Source: Suillus spraguei
Taxonomy: Eukaryota; Basidiomycota; Agaricomycetes; Boletales; Suillaceae
Direction of reading: 5' to 3'
DNA: 64,000 nt
Assembly: GCA_016800925.1 (NCBI GenBank)
Contig: JABCPU010000136.1
Location: 62,001 to 126,000, forward strand
The notes under the pieces were generated by a model. The model was given only the letters and a program-made list of their open reading frames with translations. It was not told the DNA's origin and made no database searches. Positions 1 through 10,547 of the stretch are shown here, in pieces. Each line of letters begins with the position of its first letter. Within the stretch, counting starts at the first letter, position 1. Position numbers and translations under genes: made by a program.

Positions 1-471
1 TAGTATGTTTCTGCATGGTTCATACATAGCCTTGGATTATGCTTACTGATCCTTACCTATGATACCTACAGTATATAAACTTGCATTGAAGTACTCTGGA
101 CTTCAGTTTGGTCATTACTGTCTGATTACTTACTTTCTTCTTTCTACTTATTCTCTGCTTTATATCTTGCTACCTTCTCATGTCAATATAACTCCATTCC
201 ATTCTCGCACTTGGGTTCTGGCTCTTGTAAGCCTCTGGTTCAGGCCTATGGGAGTATTCCCTAGGCTGGACCTTTGACCCTTTGTTATATTATACTTTCC
301 GAACTTTGTCCGAACTCCAGTCTTTATCTCTGTTCACCTCCGGCTCTACCTTTGGTAGTCTTCCTTTGTTTGTTTCTACTCCGGACTTCGTCTGTAGTAG
401 CCTGTACCTTCCTTACATAATCTCCGGACCTACTCCTCCATAGTAGGGCAATACTTCCCCCAAATCCACGG
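1..471. other. Non-coding flank, no gene seen
   Basis: CT-rich sequence with recurring 'ctccgga' words and no convincing coding region. Its last ~60 bases match, in inverted orientation, sequence near 5560-5600. It is therefore the outer continuation of the long inverted repeat described at 946-1456, split from it by the solo LTR. Confidence 0.5.
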
Positions 472-945
472 TGTTACGAACTGGGGTGGCATCACCAGTG
501 ACAGTGATAAGACACAGACGGTCTGCTGGGAAGTTCGACTATGTTCAAAAGAGAATGAGGACTACTACAAGGAAGTATTCTGAGTAGGATCAAGGGTTAA
601 GTCAAAGAGTCGCGACTCTAAGACGATCGACAGAATAGAGACTAAGACTAAGGAGTGCTTAGACTTAGAGACGATTCAGATGACTTAGGTTGGAGGCCTA
701 AGCGAAGGATATTCCAGGTAAAACCCAGTAAGATTAAAGTAAAGTATACAAGCGTAATACAACGTGCTTAAATAGGCCAATATGTGCGCACGGACCAAGA
801 GAGACGTGAGAATGTAAGTGCATATCCAAAGAAGGAAGGCAACTATAGTACAGATGCGTTGAGCATGTGAGTCAGAGTCATGTTACATAATATACAAGTA
901 AAGGAGACAAAGAGAGAATAAATAGGGGTACGTACGACTGTAACA
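472..945 (-). mobile_element. Solo LTR of a Ty3/gypsy chromovirus
   Basis: A 474-bp block starting TGTTACGAACTGG and ending ACGACTGTAACA. It is clearly related over its full length to the two LTRs at 21335-23403 and 30030-30503 (same length, many substitutions). No internal element sequence adjoins it, so it is a solo LTR left by recombination. The flanks are CACGG (467-471) and CACAG (946-950), an imperfect 5-bp target duplication. The inverted paralogue near 5570 carries the uninterrupted site 'ccacggagct'. That supports both borders and suggests the right copy changed by a CpG to CpA transition. Orientation is given relative to the coding strand of the full element. Confidence 0.85.
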
Positions 946-1456
946 CACAGAGCTCCACTCCTCCATTTCTCCACTCCTCCACTCCTCCATTTCTCTGTTC
1001 CTCCACTCCTCATCCTCCGGAACTCCTATCTCCGGACCTCTTGTCCTGTCCTATCCTATCCTTGACCTCCTGTGGATCATATTTCCCCCTGGAGCCTTGC
1101 TCCAATCCTGCCCTGGACTTCATCTAGCGGTCTTCCCTTCACCCATTCTACTTGGGACTTGTCCCAGTAGTCTTACTTCTATCTCTGCCTACCTCTGGTG
1201 TAGTTTTCTACACTTTTCCAGAAGTTTATTGGTGCTCTATGGAGCAATCCAGCCCAAGAGTTCCTCCAAGGTTCTCCCTCAGACTTCACCAGAACTCCTC
1301 TTTGGACTTCATATGAAATTAGGGGCATGTACTTAGGTAAGGGGCACAGCGCACAAGCTGAGGCCAAGCCCCCATGAATTAGTATTACCCTCTAGTACGA
1401 CCCCATGCAAAGCTGGAACTTCTGAATAGCCTCTGGTTTTGCATGGCCATAACAGT
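946..1456 (+). repeat. Left arm of a long inverted repeat
   Basis: This ~510-bp block matches the reverse complement of about 4974-5575. Shared landmarks include 'gtacgaccccatgcaaagct' (about 1397) and 'ttgcatggccataac' (about 1439), mirrored near 4975-5050. The left arm carries only a few 'ctccactcc' units where the right arm has an expanded octamer array. No coding function is seen. Confidence 0.8.
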
Positions 1457-1465
1457 TTTGAGTTT

Positions 1466-2657
1466 CGGCACTCAGCACTCAGTGATTCAATAATTTGCTT
1501 CTGGCAGAGGTAACATTCTTTGAAAAAAATTGTATATACATCAATTACTATGCAATTATGCCAACCTCCTCACAAGACCCTTTAACCTTCACCTCAACAT
1601 CCAAGAACAAAAACATAGAAAGTCACATTTCTGACACTTTTGATGTTTTCAGTATCTTACTCTTGCATGAATAATACAGCCTCTTCATATATCATTATAA
1701 TACCATATATACTTGCTTTGTATGACAAGGATCAGCTTAAAATAGGCCGGAGTTTTGAACTAGTGTGAATGCTTACTATTTCTACTGATAAGGAGCCCAT
1801 ACTTTCAAAACATCAAAGTTTATTAATCAGACACCTGGAGTAGATTTAAAATACATTCACTATGATATATCTAAATTTATAAAACCATCCAACAAGAATT
1901 GAGTGCTGAGGAAGTGAAATAGATAAGAAATTGACTGTGGGAAAGTTCAAAGTCCCAAAACATCGAAAATGGTCAGTTGGGCAGTTGTAGGACTTTGATG
2001 CTGGGTCAACTGAGATATACACCACATCCCTTCCACCACCCTCCAACCTCAGGGCAATATGCAGTATAGGTTCCTTTAGTAGTCTAACATGTATCTTACA
2101 GATTTTGAATGAAATATTTAACCTGTACCATATATAAATGTGACTTTGTGTAAAAAGATGTCAATTGTCACTTTTCACACATATGTCATTTTACTTATCA
2201 TTCAGTCAGTCCTTCATAGATCTTTCTAAAACTTCAAATACATCATTAGGGACATATATGAGAGGTAAATCACACATCAGATCACTTATCACAAGCTTGA
2301 TTATTATGTAGGCTTCTTATCAGTAGAAATATCCCCTGTACATGACATATCAGATTTGTGGCCTATATACAACTGATCCTTTGCATATGACACATGTGGG
2401 AGTGTACTACTGTTGATGTCTGAGCAGGGCTGGCCATTTATGCAATGATAAGACATTCAAAAACTTTAAAAATGATTGAGGAGCAACAGGAGGGCATCCA
2501 TGATAAGATGGCTGAGATTGAACTGGATGTTGAGGTGAAGGTTAAAGGGTCTTGTGAGGAGGTGGACATAATTGCATAGTGATAGATGTATATACAATTT
2601 TTTTCAATGAATGTTACCTCTGCCAGAAGCAAATTATTGAATCACTGAGTGCCGAGT
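1466..2657. mobile_element. Putative non-autonomous TIR element (~1.2 kb)
   Basis: Positions 1466-1603 and 2524-2657 are near-perfect inverted repeats of about 135 bp. Both run from 'ggcactcag' through 'agtgattcaataatttgc' to 'cacctcaacatcca', with only scattered mismatches. The AT-rich interior (1604-2523) has no transposase. This fits a MITE-like or deletion-derivative DNA transposon, but no target duplication could be fixed because the flanks are themselves 'gagtgccgag' repeats. A simple inverted duplication is the alternative. Confidence 0.5.
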
Positions 2658-4800
2658 CCTGAGTGCCGAGTGCCAAAACTTGAAACCCAAAACTTGAAAC
2701 TCACAAAGTGTCAAGTACCGAGACCTGAGACCCAAAACCCTGGCATACAGTTTCAAGTTTCAAGTTTCAAATTTTGGGGTTCAGGGTTTAGGGTTCGGGT
2801 TCCGGCACGAGGCACTTGTTACATTTCCAGGAATTCGGGATTTGGGTCCCAGGTTTTGGTACTTGACACTTGGTGAACTGTATAAGGAAATAGAAATTTT
2901 ACATGATACAGATTTGTGCAAGTTTCAAGTTTCAAGTTTCAAGTTTCAAGTTTCGGGGTTCGAGGTCCGGCACTTGGCACTTGTTACATTGCCAGGAATT
3001 CAGGATTTGGGTCTCAGGTCTTGGTACTTGACACTCGGTGAACTGTATAAGGAAATAGAAATTTTACATGTTACACATCTTTGTGAGTTTCAAGTTTCAA
3101 GTTGTAAGTTTTGGAGTTTGGGGGTCATGTTCCGGCACTCGGCACTTATTACATTGCCAGGAATCCGGAATTCAGGTCCCAGGTCATGGTACTTGACACT
3201 CGGTGAACTGTGTAAGGAAATAGAAAATTTACATGATACAGATTTTTGCAAGTTTCAATTTTGAAGTTTGAAGTGTGAAGTTTCGGGGTTCAGGGGTCAG
3301 GTTCCGGCACTCAGCACTTGTTACACTGCCAGGAATTCGGGATTCCGGTCTTGGGTCTTGGTGCTTGATGCTTGGTGAACTGTGCAAGGAAATAGAAAAT
3401 TTAAATGATACAGATTTTTGCAAGTTTCAATTTTGAAGTTTGAAGTTTGAAGTTTCGGGGCTTGGGGCCAGGTTCCGGCACTCGGCACTTGTTACATTGC
3501 TAGGAATTCAGGATTCGAATCCCGGGTTGTGGTACTTGACACTTGGTGAACTGTGTAGAGAAATAGAAATTTTACATGATACAGATTTTTGCAAGTTTCA
3601 ATTTTGAGGTTGGAAGTTTGAAGTTGTGGGGTTCGGGGCTTGGTTGCTGGCACTCGGCACTTGTTACATAGCCAGGAATTCGGGATTTGGGTCCCAGGTC
3701 TTGGTACTTGACACTCGGTGAACTGTGTAAGGCAATAGAAATTTTACATGATATAGATTTTTGCAAGTTTCAATTTTGAAGTTTGCAGTTTGAAGTTTCA
3801 GGGTTCAGGGGTCAGGTTCTGGCACTCGGCACTTGGTACACTGCCAGGAATTCGGGATTCGGGTCTCGGGTCTTGGTACTTGACACTCGGTGAACTGTGC
3901 AAGGAAATAGAAAATTTAAATGATACAGATTTTTGCAAGTTTCAATTTTGAAGTTTGAAGTGTGAAGTGTTGGGGTTCAGGGGTCAGGTTCTGGCACTCG
4001 GCACTTGTTACATTGGCAGGAATTTGGGATTCGGGTCCTGGGTCTTGGTACTTGACACTCGGTGAACTGTGTAAGGAAATAGAAATTTTACATGATATAC
4101 ATTTTTGCAAGTTTCAATTTTGAAGTTTCAAGTTTGGAGTTGCGGGGTTCAGGGTTCAGCTGCCGCACTCGGCACTTGTTACATTGCCAGGAATTTAGGA
4201 TTTGGTCTGGGTCTTGGTACTGGACACTCAACGAACTGTGCAAGGAAATAGAAATTTTACATGATACAGATTTTTGCAAGCTTGAAGTTTGAAGTTTTGG
4301 GGTTCAGGCTCCAGCACTCGACACTTCTTAAATTGCCAGGAATTCATGATTCGGGCCCGGGTCTTGGTACTTGACACTCAGTGAACTGTGCAAGAATATT
4401 GAAATTTTACATGATACAGATTTTGCAAGTTTCAATTTTGAAGTTTGAAGTTTGAAGTTTCGGGGTTTAGGGCTTGGTGCTGGCACTCGGCACTTGTTAC
4501 ATAGCCAGGAATTCGGGATTCGGGTCCCGGGTCGTGGTACTTGACACTCGGTGAACTGTGTAAGGAAATAGACATTTTACATGATACACATTTTTGTGAG
4601 TTGCAAGTTCCAAGTTTTAAGTTTCAAGGTTCAGGGTTCGGGTTCCAGCACTCAGCACTTGTTACATTGCCAAGGATTTGGGATTTGGGTCCTGGGTCTT
4701 GGTACTTGACACTCGGTGAACTGTGTAAGGAAATAGGCATTTTACATGATATACATTTTTGCAAGTTTCAAGTTTTGAGTTTTGAGTTTCAGCTTTTTAT
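2640..4800. repeat. Satellite array, ~12 units of ~165-172 bp
   Basis: A tandem array whose landmark 'ggtacttgacactcggtga' (and variants) recurs near 2858, 3021, 3188, 3360, 3531, 3703, 3875, 4047, 4215, 4366, 4535 and 4700. Each unit has three parts: a run of 'aagtttca/aagtttga' heptamers, a block 'ggcacttgttacattgccag' followed by 'gaattcgggattcgggtc', and an AT-rich end 'gaaattttacatgatacag'. Several central units are exactly 172 bp apart, suggesting local homogenisation. Short open frames here are products of the repeat and are not genes. Confidence 0.9.
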
Positions 4801-4973
4801 TGCCTCACATTTTTCTCAGTGCGAAGTGCCAAATCCTGAGTGCTGAACCCCAGTAGTCCACAATTTCAAGGTTCGGCACTTGGGATTCAGCACTCAGGAC
4901 TCAGACACATGTCAGGCAATCAAAAGATTTGATTTACACATTTTTGGTAGATATCTTTTTCGTCTCGAATCTG

Positions 4974-5575
4974 TTATGGCCATGCAAAACTGGAGGCTAC
5001 TCAGATGTTCCAGCTTTGCATGGGGTCGTACTGGAGTGTCATAACTAAATCATGGGGGCTTGGCCTCAGCTCGTGCGCTGTGCCCCTTATACAAGTATGT
5101 GCCCCTAATTTTGCATGAAGTCCAAGGGGAGTTCCAGTGAAGTCCAGAGGGGAACTCCAGAGGAACTCTAGGGCTAGACTGCTCAATAGAGCGCCAACAG
5201 ACTACTGGAGGATTGTGGGAACCACGCAGGAACTATTTCTGGAGGACAGGACATACAGGTAAGACTACTGGGTCGAGTCCCAAGTAGAATGGAATGGAGG
5301 ATGGACTGCCAGACAAAGTCCAGGGCAAGATAGGAGGGAAGCTCCAGGGGGAAAGATGATCCACAGGATGTCAAGGGTGGGTAGGACAGGACCAGAGGTC
5401 TGGAGATAGGAGGTCCAGAGATAGAAGGTCTGGAGGGGGAGGAGTGGAGGAGTGGAGGAGTGGAGGAGTGGAGGAGTGGAGGAGTGGAGGAGTGGAGGAG
5501 TGGAGGAGTGGAGGAGTGGAGGAGTGGAGGAGTGGAGGAGTGGAGGAGTGGAGGACCAGAGAAGTGAAGCTCCGT
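4974..5575 (-). repeat. Right arm of a long inverted repeat
   Basis: Reverse-complement partner of 946-1456, extending past the point where a solo LTR splits the left arm. Together the two arms bound a ~4.6-kb block containing the TIR element and the satellite. The arms could be the long TIRs of a degenerate transposon or an inverted segmental duplication; no transposase is left to decide. Confidence 0.8.
5438..5553. repeat. Octamer microsatellite (GAGGAGTG)n
   Basis: About 14 almost perfect copies of an 8-bp unit, GAGGAGTG. Because 8 is not a multiple of 3, three units encode a repeating 8-residue peptide, which creates long spurious open frames on both strands. The matching position of the left inverted-repeat arm (about 953-1010) has only a few degenerate units. 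Confidence 0.95.
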
Positions 5576-5784
5576 GGATCCAAGGGGAAGTATTTAGGAC
5601 ATGGATGAGGATCGGAAGTCTCAGCTATCAGAGGAGGGAAAGTCCGGACATAGTGGTGGGTGAGACTATGCTCAGGGTGGGCTAGGATATGCATAGGGTT
5701 AGCAAGCTAGCTGCAGAGGTCTGAAGGTCTAGTCGGATGATATGCAACAACCTCAGCTCCATCATGTCTACAATTATCATACAT

Positions 5785-6180
5785 ATGGGCCCACCCATCT
5801 ATATTTTATACCACCCTCGGCCCACCCGTCTAATATAATATACTGTACAACACCCTCGGCCCACACATCTAATAAAATATTTTATATAACACTCTTGGCC
5901 CACCCGTCTAATATGCGTCTGGGCCCACTCATGTATGTGATAACAAGTACCCTTCACATACCTGTCTATCTGATACACATCTACCTTGGTACACCCATCT
6001 ACATAATATCCAACTACCTCGGCCCATCCATCTACCAAATATTCATGTACATCGGCCCACTCATCTACTCTACATATTCCTTGCATGGGCCCACCCGCCG
6101 TCATCGGGAATAATATTCCTCCCGGCCCATCTGTCATGAACGAGGATATTTCTACCATGGGCCCATGGTCCACTGGCCCA
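5785..6180. repeat. Degenerate minisatellite with GGCCCACCCATCTA core
   Basis: The core 'cggcccacccgtcta' (and close variants) recurs about ten times at 35-50 bp spacing, separated by AT-rich 'atataat' spacers. The units are too diverged for a fixed period. No gene is seen. Confidence 0.8.
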
Positions 6181-6189
6181 TATCATACG

Positions 6190-6884
6190 GGATATTATGC
6201 ATGTCCGTTCACTCATATAATACAGAGATAGTTCACTGTAATATGTGGTGGTAACTCCTATAGACGTGAGACGAGTGTCAAAAGATGGGGTTCTAAGCCC
6301 AGCGCCAATATGTGTGTTACACTGTGGTCCAGTTATGAGTAGTGAAGTCAAAAGTCGCGCAGTACTTCGAGCGGTAAAGTTATCAGCGGTTAAATCAAAG
6401 AGCAATGTTCAAACAGAGGAGAGTTCAAAAGCAAATGGATTATGACTAGCAAGCGTTTCTGATACTAAGTCCAAGTGAAGGGATGTAATGGGAAGTAAAA
6501 GTAACAGTATGTATGTTGAGTCCTTTTTAACATATGCGAGCACATACAAGATAATTATGCGAGTCTGGTAGCGAGAAGGAAAATAAATAGGGTATTTAGT
6601 AAAGAGGCGCACAGCGTGCAGCGGCCCCTTGAGACGTAAGGTCAATCCTGCTGTAGGTTTAGTAATGGCGGAAGTGAAGTAACTATGCACCAATGGATTC
6701 TAGACAGGATTGGATGGGACATGAGGGCATCGGTGCGAGGATCTGGTAAGGGTTCATGGGAGAAGAATGGTTCTGCCTTAGCAGAGCGAAAATGCTATTT
6801 CCTCGCTATAAGGAAATTCTTTGGTTGCCACCGCAGACACTAACAAGACGCTTGTTGAAAATGGGGTTTTGACAGTCAGCATGA
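6190..6884. other. No gene; possible decayed LTR
   Basis: No supported coding region. From about 6312 ('tgttacactgtgg') to about 6600 ('aaataaatagggtatt') the sequence weakly resembles the layout of the gypsy LTRs in this window (TGTTAC start, 'aaatagggg' near the other end). The similarity is too patchy to call borders. Confidence 0.3.
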
Positions 6885-7617
6885 CTTTTCTCGCTACACC
6901 ATGCTGACATACTTGGTCTAGCCAAAATGCAGGAAGAAGAATTAGCCTTGAGAAAAGGTCAAGCTAATGATTGCCTGGAAAAGATCTGATTAGCTCTTGG
7001 CCAGAAGGCTGTCATCTATCGTCAATACTTTTGAAGTGCTGATTCTGTCTGGACTGGCACAAGGTCAAAGCAGGATACTCAAAGGTGCAACCTCAAAATC
7101 GAGAAGTTAGTCAGAAGCTATCAAAGGGCAAGATCTGCTATGGAAAGGCTTGGTGTGGATCAATATGATCTGGAAAATATTTATCAAGAAATATTGCCAG
7201 AACAGCTTACTGTTGACAAGGATGTGACTGAAGAGAATAGATTTGGACAAGGTTCTGACAAGCTGGCATGGTTTTGGAGGGTTGATGGTGCTCATAAGAG
7301 TCAACAACATGCTTGGATGGATGAATGTGAGTGCTGCTGTCTATCTGAAAAGGCAAACTAACAGTATGGTGCCAGTCTATAGGGTTAACTGGTTAAAAGC
7401 AAAGGCCAGGTGGAGGAGGTGGGAAGAGGAGTTGACTTTAACAAGACATGAAATGCAGTGGACTATAAGTTGGTTTAATTTTCAGAAGGGCCAATGGATT
7501 CAATGGTCAATGGAGGCTATGAAGTCTGGTTATAAAGCCTATGCCCACAGACAGGTGCTGTTGTGGGAAATGTTTGCAGAGGATGCAGTGGACAAGTTTA
7601 AGGACCATATGTTGTAG
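6885..7617 (+). pseudogene. Relic of a KDZ-transposase-associated protein (C-terminal part)
   Basis: An open but broken frame encodes a helical, charged C-terminal region. It includes motifs RVNWLKAKARWRRWEEEL and HRQVLLWEMF, resembling the C-termini of the large basidiomycete proteins linked to Kyakuja-Dileera-Zisupton (KDZ) transposases. Family assignment is from memory of such proteins and is moderate. Two in-frame TGA codons (6987-6989 and 7032-7034) stand where arginine fits (KI*LALGQK and RQYF*SAD), each consistent with CGA to TGA. The two downstream reading frames are best joined by a ~34-nt GT-AG intron ending at 7359-7361, or else by a frameshift. The catalytic region and the N-terminus are absent; the sequence before 6885 is not recognisable. 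Confidence 0.5.
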
Positions 7618-7689
7618 TACAATGAATTTTTCTATATGCTAGCTACATCATCAGAAATGAATGCAATATTTTTATATGTGAATTTTACA

Positions 7690-9480
7690 CTATGTAGAAT
7701 GACACTGGCCAGAAGGATTCTGAGACTGTAGGCATGGCCGGACTAAATCTGCATATAATAAGACTTATGCTGGCCAATATTTCACTGCAGGATGTAGACT
7801 CCTTCCAGCCAGTTAGAGTGCAAAGCTTTGTGAACCGGCTGATATTTCTCTGCAGGACATGGACTTCCCCTTGGCCAGTCAAAGTGCAATGCTTTGTGGG
7901 CTGACCATAATAATTCTGGATGTAATAGAGAGGATCTGGCTGGAGTGTGTCTATGGAATGTAGAATTACATCAGCCAGCCAGAGTCTCACATGAGATAAT
8001 TGACTAACTTGGTCTCTAATACCACATATGTTGGTCAGTTTAGGACATAATTTACTTACAACTGGCTGGCCAGCCATGGCTCTACATTCCATAGAGATCA
8101 GCCAGCCAGCAAGTAAATTATTTACAACTGACCGGCTAGCCATGGCTTTACAATCTATAGAAACCAGCCAGCCAGCAAGTAAATGATTTACAACTGACCA
8201 GCCAGCCATGGCTCTACAATCCATAGAGATCAGCAGGCCAGGACATAATTTACTTACAACTGGCCGGCCAGCCATGACCCTACATACCATAAATGTCAGC
8301 ATAGAAAATATTAACCAATGACTAGCCATAGCTCTACAATCAATTGGTATCAGATAGGATCAGTAGGTTAGCATGCCCACTAATGATTGGCCAGCCATGG
8401 CTCTACACTCTATAGGCATCAACAGGCTGGGAAGTACATTATTTACAACTGACTGGCCAGTCATGACCCTACATGCCATAAATGTTAATGGGCCAGCACA
8501 GAAAATCTTCACCAATGATCAGCCAACCATGGTGTCACGAATTCCAAATACAAATCATTACTCTTTTCTCAATTTCCCTAAAGTGTCTAAACCCAGTGCT
8601 AAGACAAACCCTAACCCTATTGAAATTCCCATATCTGCTTCTATAACTGAACTTCCTGATGAAGATGAAGAGATCTTTTATGATGCTATCAGATAAGATA
8701 AGATAAGATAGTATTATGTGATCTTAGAACCTTCTAGAATATGATGTCATAACAATTTCACAACTATCACATTGTACGATTCTCATTTCTATTTTATGAT
8801 TGGCTAGTAGTTTTAAACTCAGTTTACATTTCAGTTTCAATATGTGTATATAGTTAGCTAGTTTTGCTGTAGTAGTTCTTTAGTTCAAACCTCTTGTATC
8901 TACATAGTAGCAATCCAAGACGTCCTTGCTCCTCTCTCTTCTTTTGTGATAACCTTAGTTTGAGTCCTAGTCTCTGCCCTTGCGTTAATTCGTTTGTGGG
9001 TTGTGACACATGGCTAATGAATAGATATTAGCAAGCCAGCATACAAATTATTACTCAAGGACTGGCCAGCCATGGCCCTACACCCCATAAATATCAGCAG
9101 GCCAGCATGCAAATTATTCCCCAATGACCGGCCAGCCAGGGCCCCATGGGCCACATATTCTAATTTGGTTTCCTGGATTATTTAGCCTACTTACCAATGA
9201 CCAGCTGGTCATGATCATATAGAAAATCATGTCCGGCCAGCTATGAATTTACATATATAATATGAACATATAAGACTAGCTACTACTACTTTTAATTATT
9301 GTAATCCTAGTGTTTATACTATATCCACATGGGCCAGCCACAATTCTACATGTTAAGGCATAAGCCCAACCACTATTGCTTTTAATCATGATAATCATAC
9401 CTGGCCAGCTGTGGACCCACATGGTGCAGATACTAGATGGCTGGTACCCCGGCCAGTGGCTGGCTGGCCATGTTTTTGCA
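7690..9480. repeat. Minisatellite with CTGGCCAGCCATGGCTCTACA units
   Basis: A long, degenerate tandem array of ~65-85 bp units. Each contains 'ggccagccatgg' and a 'ctctaca(a/t)tccatagag' follow-on, clearest at 8040-8530 and again at 9050-9180. A related, older unit type ('gcaaagctttgtg') forms 7740-7900. The array is split by a solo LTR at 8533-9008. Open frames across it, for example on the minus strand 7685-8329, are repeat artefacts. Confidence 0.85.
8533..9008 (+). mobile_element. Solo LTR inserted in the minisatellite
   Basis: A 476-bp block that starts TGTCACGAATTCC and ends GGGTTGTGACA, with inverted TGTCAC/GTGACA termini. It is flanked by a perfect 5-bp duplication CATGG at 8528-8532 and 9009-9013. 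Outside both ends the GGCCAGCC minisatellite resumes, so this is a clean insertion. The length and TG...CA ends fit an LTR retrotransposon, and the TGTCACGAA start resembles Ty3/gypsy LTRs. It is not closely related to the 472-945 family. A TATA-like 'tgtatatag' lies near 8846. Orientation is a guess. Confidence 0.8.
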
Positions 9481-10547
9481 TGTCTGGAGCCAGGGTTCTA
9501 CATGAAAAATGACTGAAGGGTCTGGATGAGGAAGGATGGACAAAAATGGTCAAGTGACACACAAATGGGGATGAGCGCAGAGAACAAGCGAGAATGAGGC
9601 GCCGATTCTCAGAGCAAAGGATTTAAGAACGCGAAGAGAGGACATGTGCTTCACTATGGCGGAAGCACACGTGATGGAGGATCTTCATGTGGTGAGCTTA
9701 CAAAGGCCGTATTTCACGTGTCAACGTTTGCAAGCTCATGATCCACTCTGAAACGGTCACCATTTTTGACATAGGACTTACAAATTGTGTGGCTTGCTGT
9801 GTACACTTAACGCTGGTGTTGAAGTTTCAGTACATCCGAGCTCAATTAAGCTTGGCGAGACATGTATTCACCAAGCTTGATAAGGCTTACTTATTGGGAA
9901 AGCCAGGTGCTCCAACAATAAACAAAAGCGGCTATATGTGTTTTCCTATCAATATGAAGATAGCTGTAAAGGTGTAGTTGCAACTGTTGGATTTAGAGTA
10001 TACTGGCAACTCAGAGCTTGAGACTGACTCGGATAAAGCACGCAGTATGATTTATAATATTTCGATGGCTCCTGTGTAACTGCAACTTTCACATATGACT
10101 GTCCTTTTTTGTTTAGGACCACAATGTTCTGCATGCTGTAGATGTTCCGCTAGCGCATGCTGGGAGTGTTCTGCTAGTGCATGTTGTGGGTATTCTGTTA
10201 GCGCATGACGTGGAGGATTCCAGAAACGTCAAACTTGGACCTGACGGTCCTGACCTCTGGCCAATGAAAAAACAACAGGTCAACAGTTGGCCTGAGAATT
10301 TGCTCTACATCCAAATTCAAATGGTTTTCCTTATCCAACATTTATTTAACAAGAACCCATGTCATCATAGTGAAATGGGTGTCCGATCATCAGCTGAGTG
10401 CCAGGTATCATAAAATGTTGGACACTCCAACATGCATGGCTCACCAGACTGATTCAGACACTGGCACATTCTACATCAATAATCGGTCCATTGGACATCT
10501 AATCCTCATTCCTACTATCACATTTCATCCCACTTGACGTCATAATT
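9481..10547. other. No gene seen; short 24-bp triple repeat at 10143-10215
   Basis: No coding region is supported. At 10143-10215 three direct copies of a ~24-bp unit of the form 'tgttc(c/t)gctag(c/t)gcatg' occur in tandem, with the third more diverged. Confidence 0.5.

Noticed and set aside
2775..2810. Telomere-like words (ttcagggtttagggttcggg)
   Set aside because: Only one or two imperfect TTAGGG units inside the satellite, with no array; chance similarity from the G-rich unit.
5371..5694. Proline/serine-rich open frames on both strands
   Set aside because: They are forced by the 8-bp GAGGAGTG repeat, which stays open in several frames; no conserved sequence outside it.
7685..8329. 214-codon minus-strand open frame
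   Set aside because: It runs through the GGCCAGCC minisatellite and repeats with the array period; not a gene.
2640..9480. CRISPR-like direct repeats
   Set aside because: Unit lengths of 65-172 bp without short unique spacers, in a eukaryotic genome; these are satellites and minisatellites.
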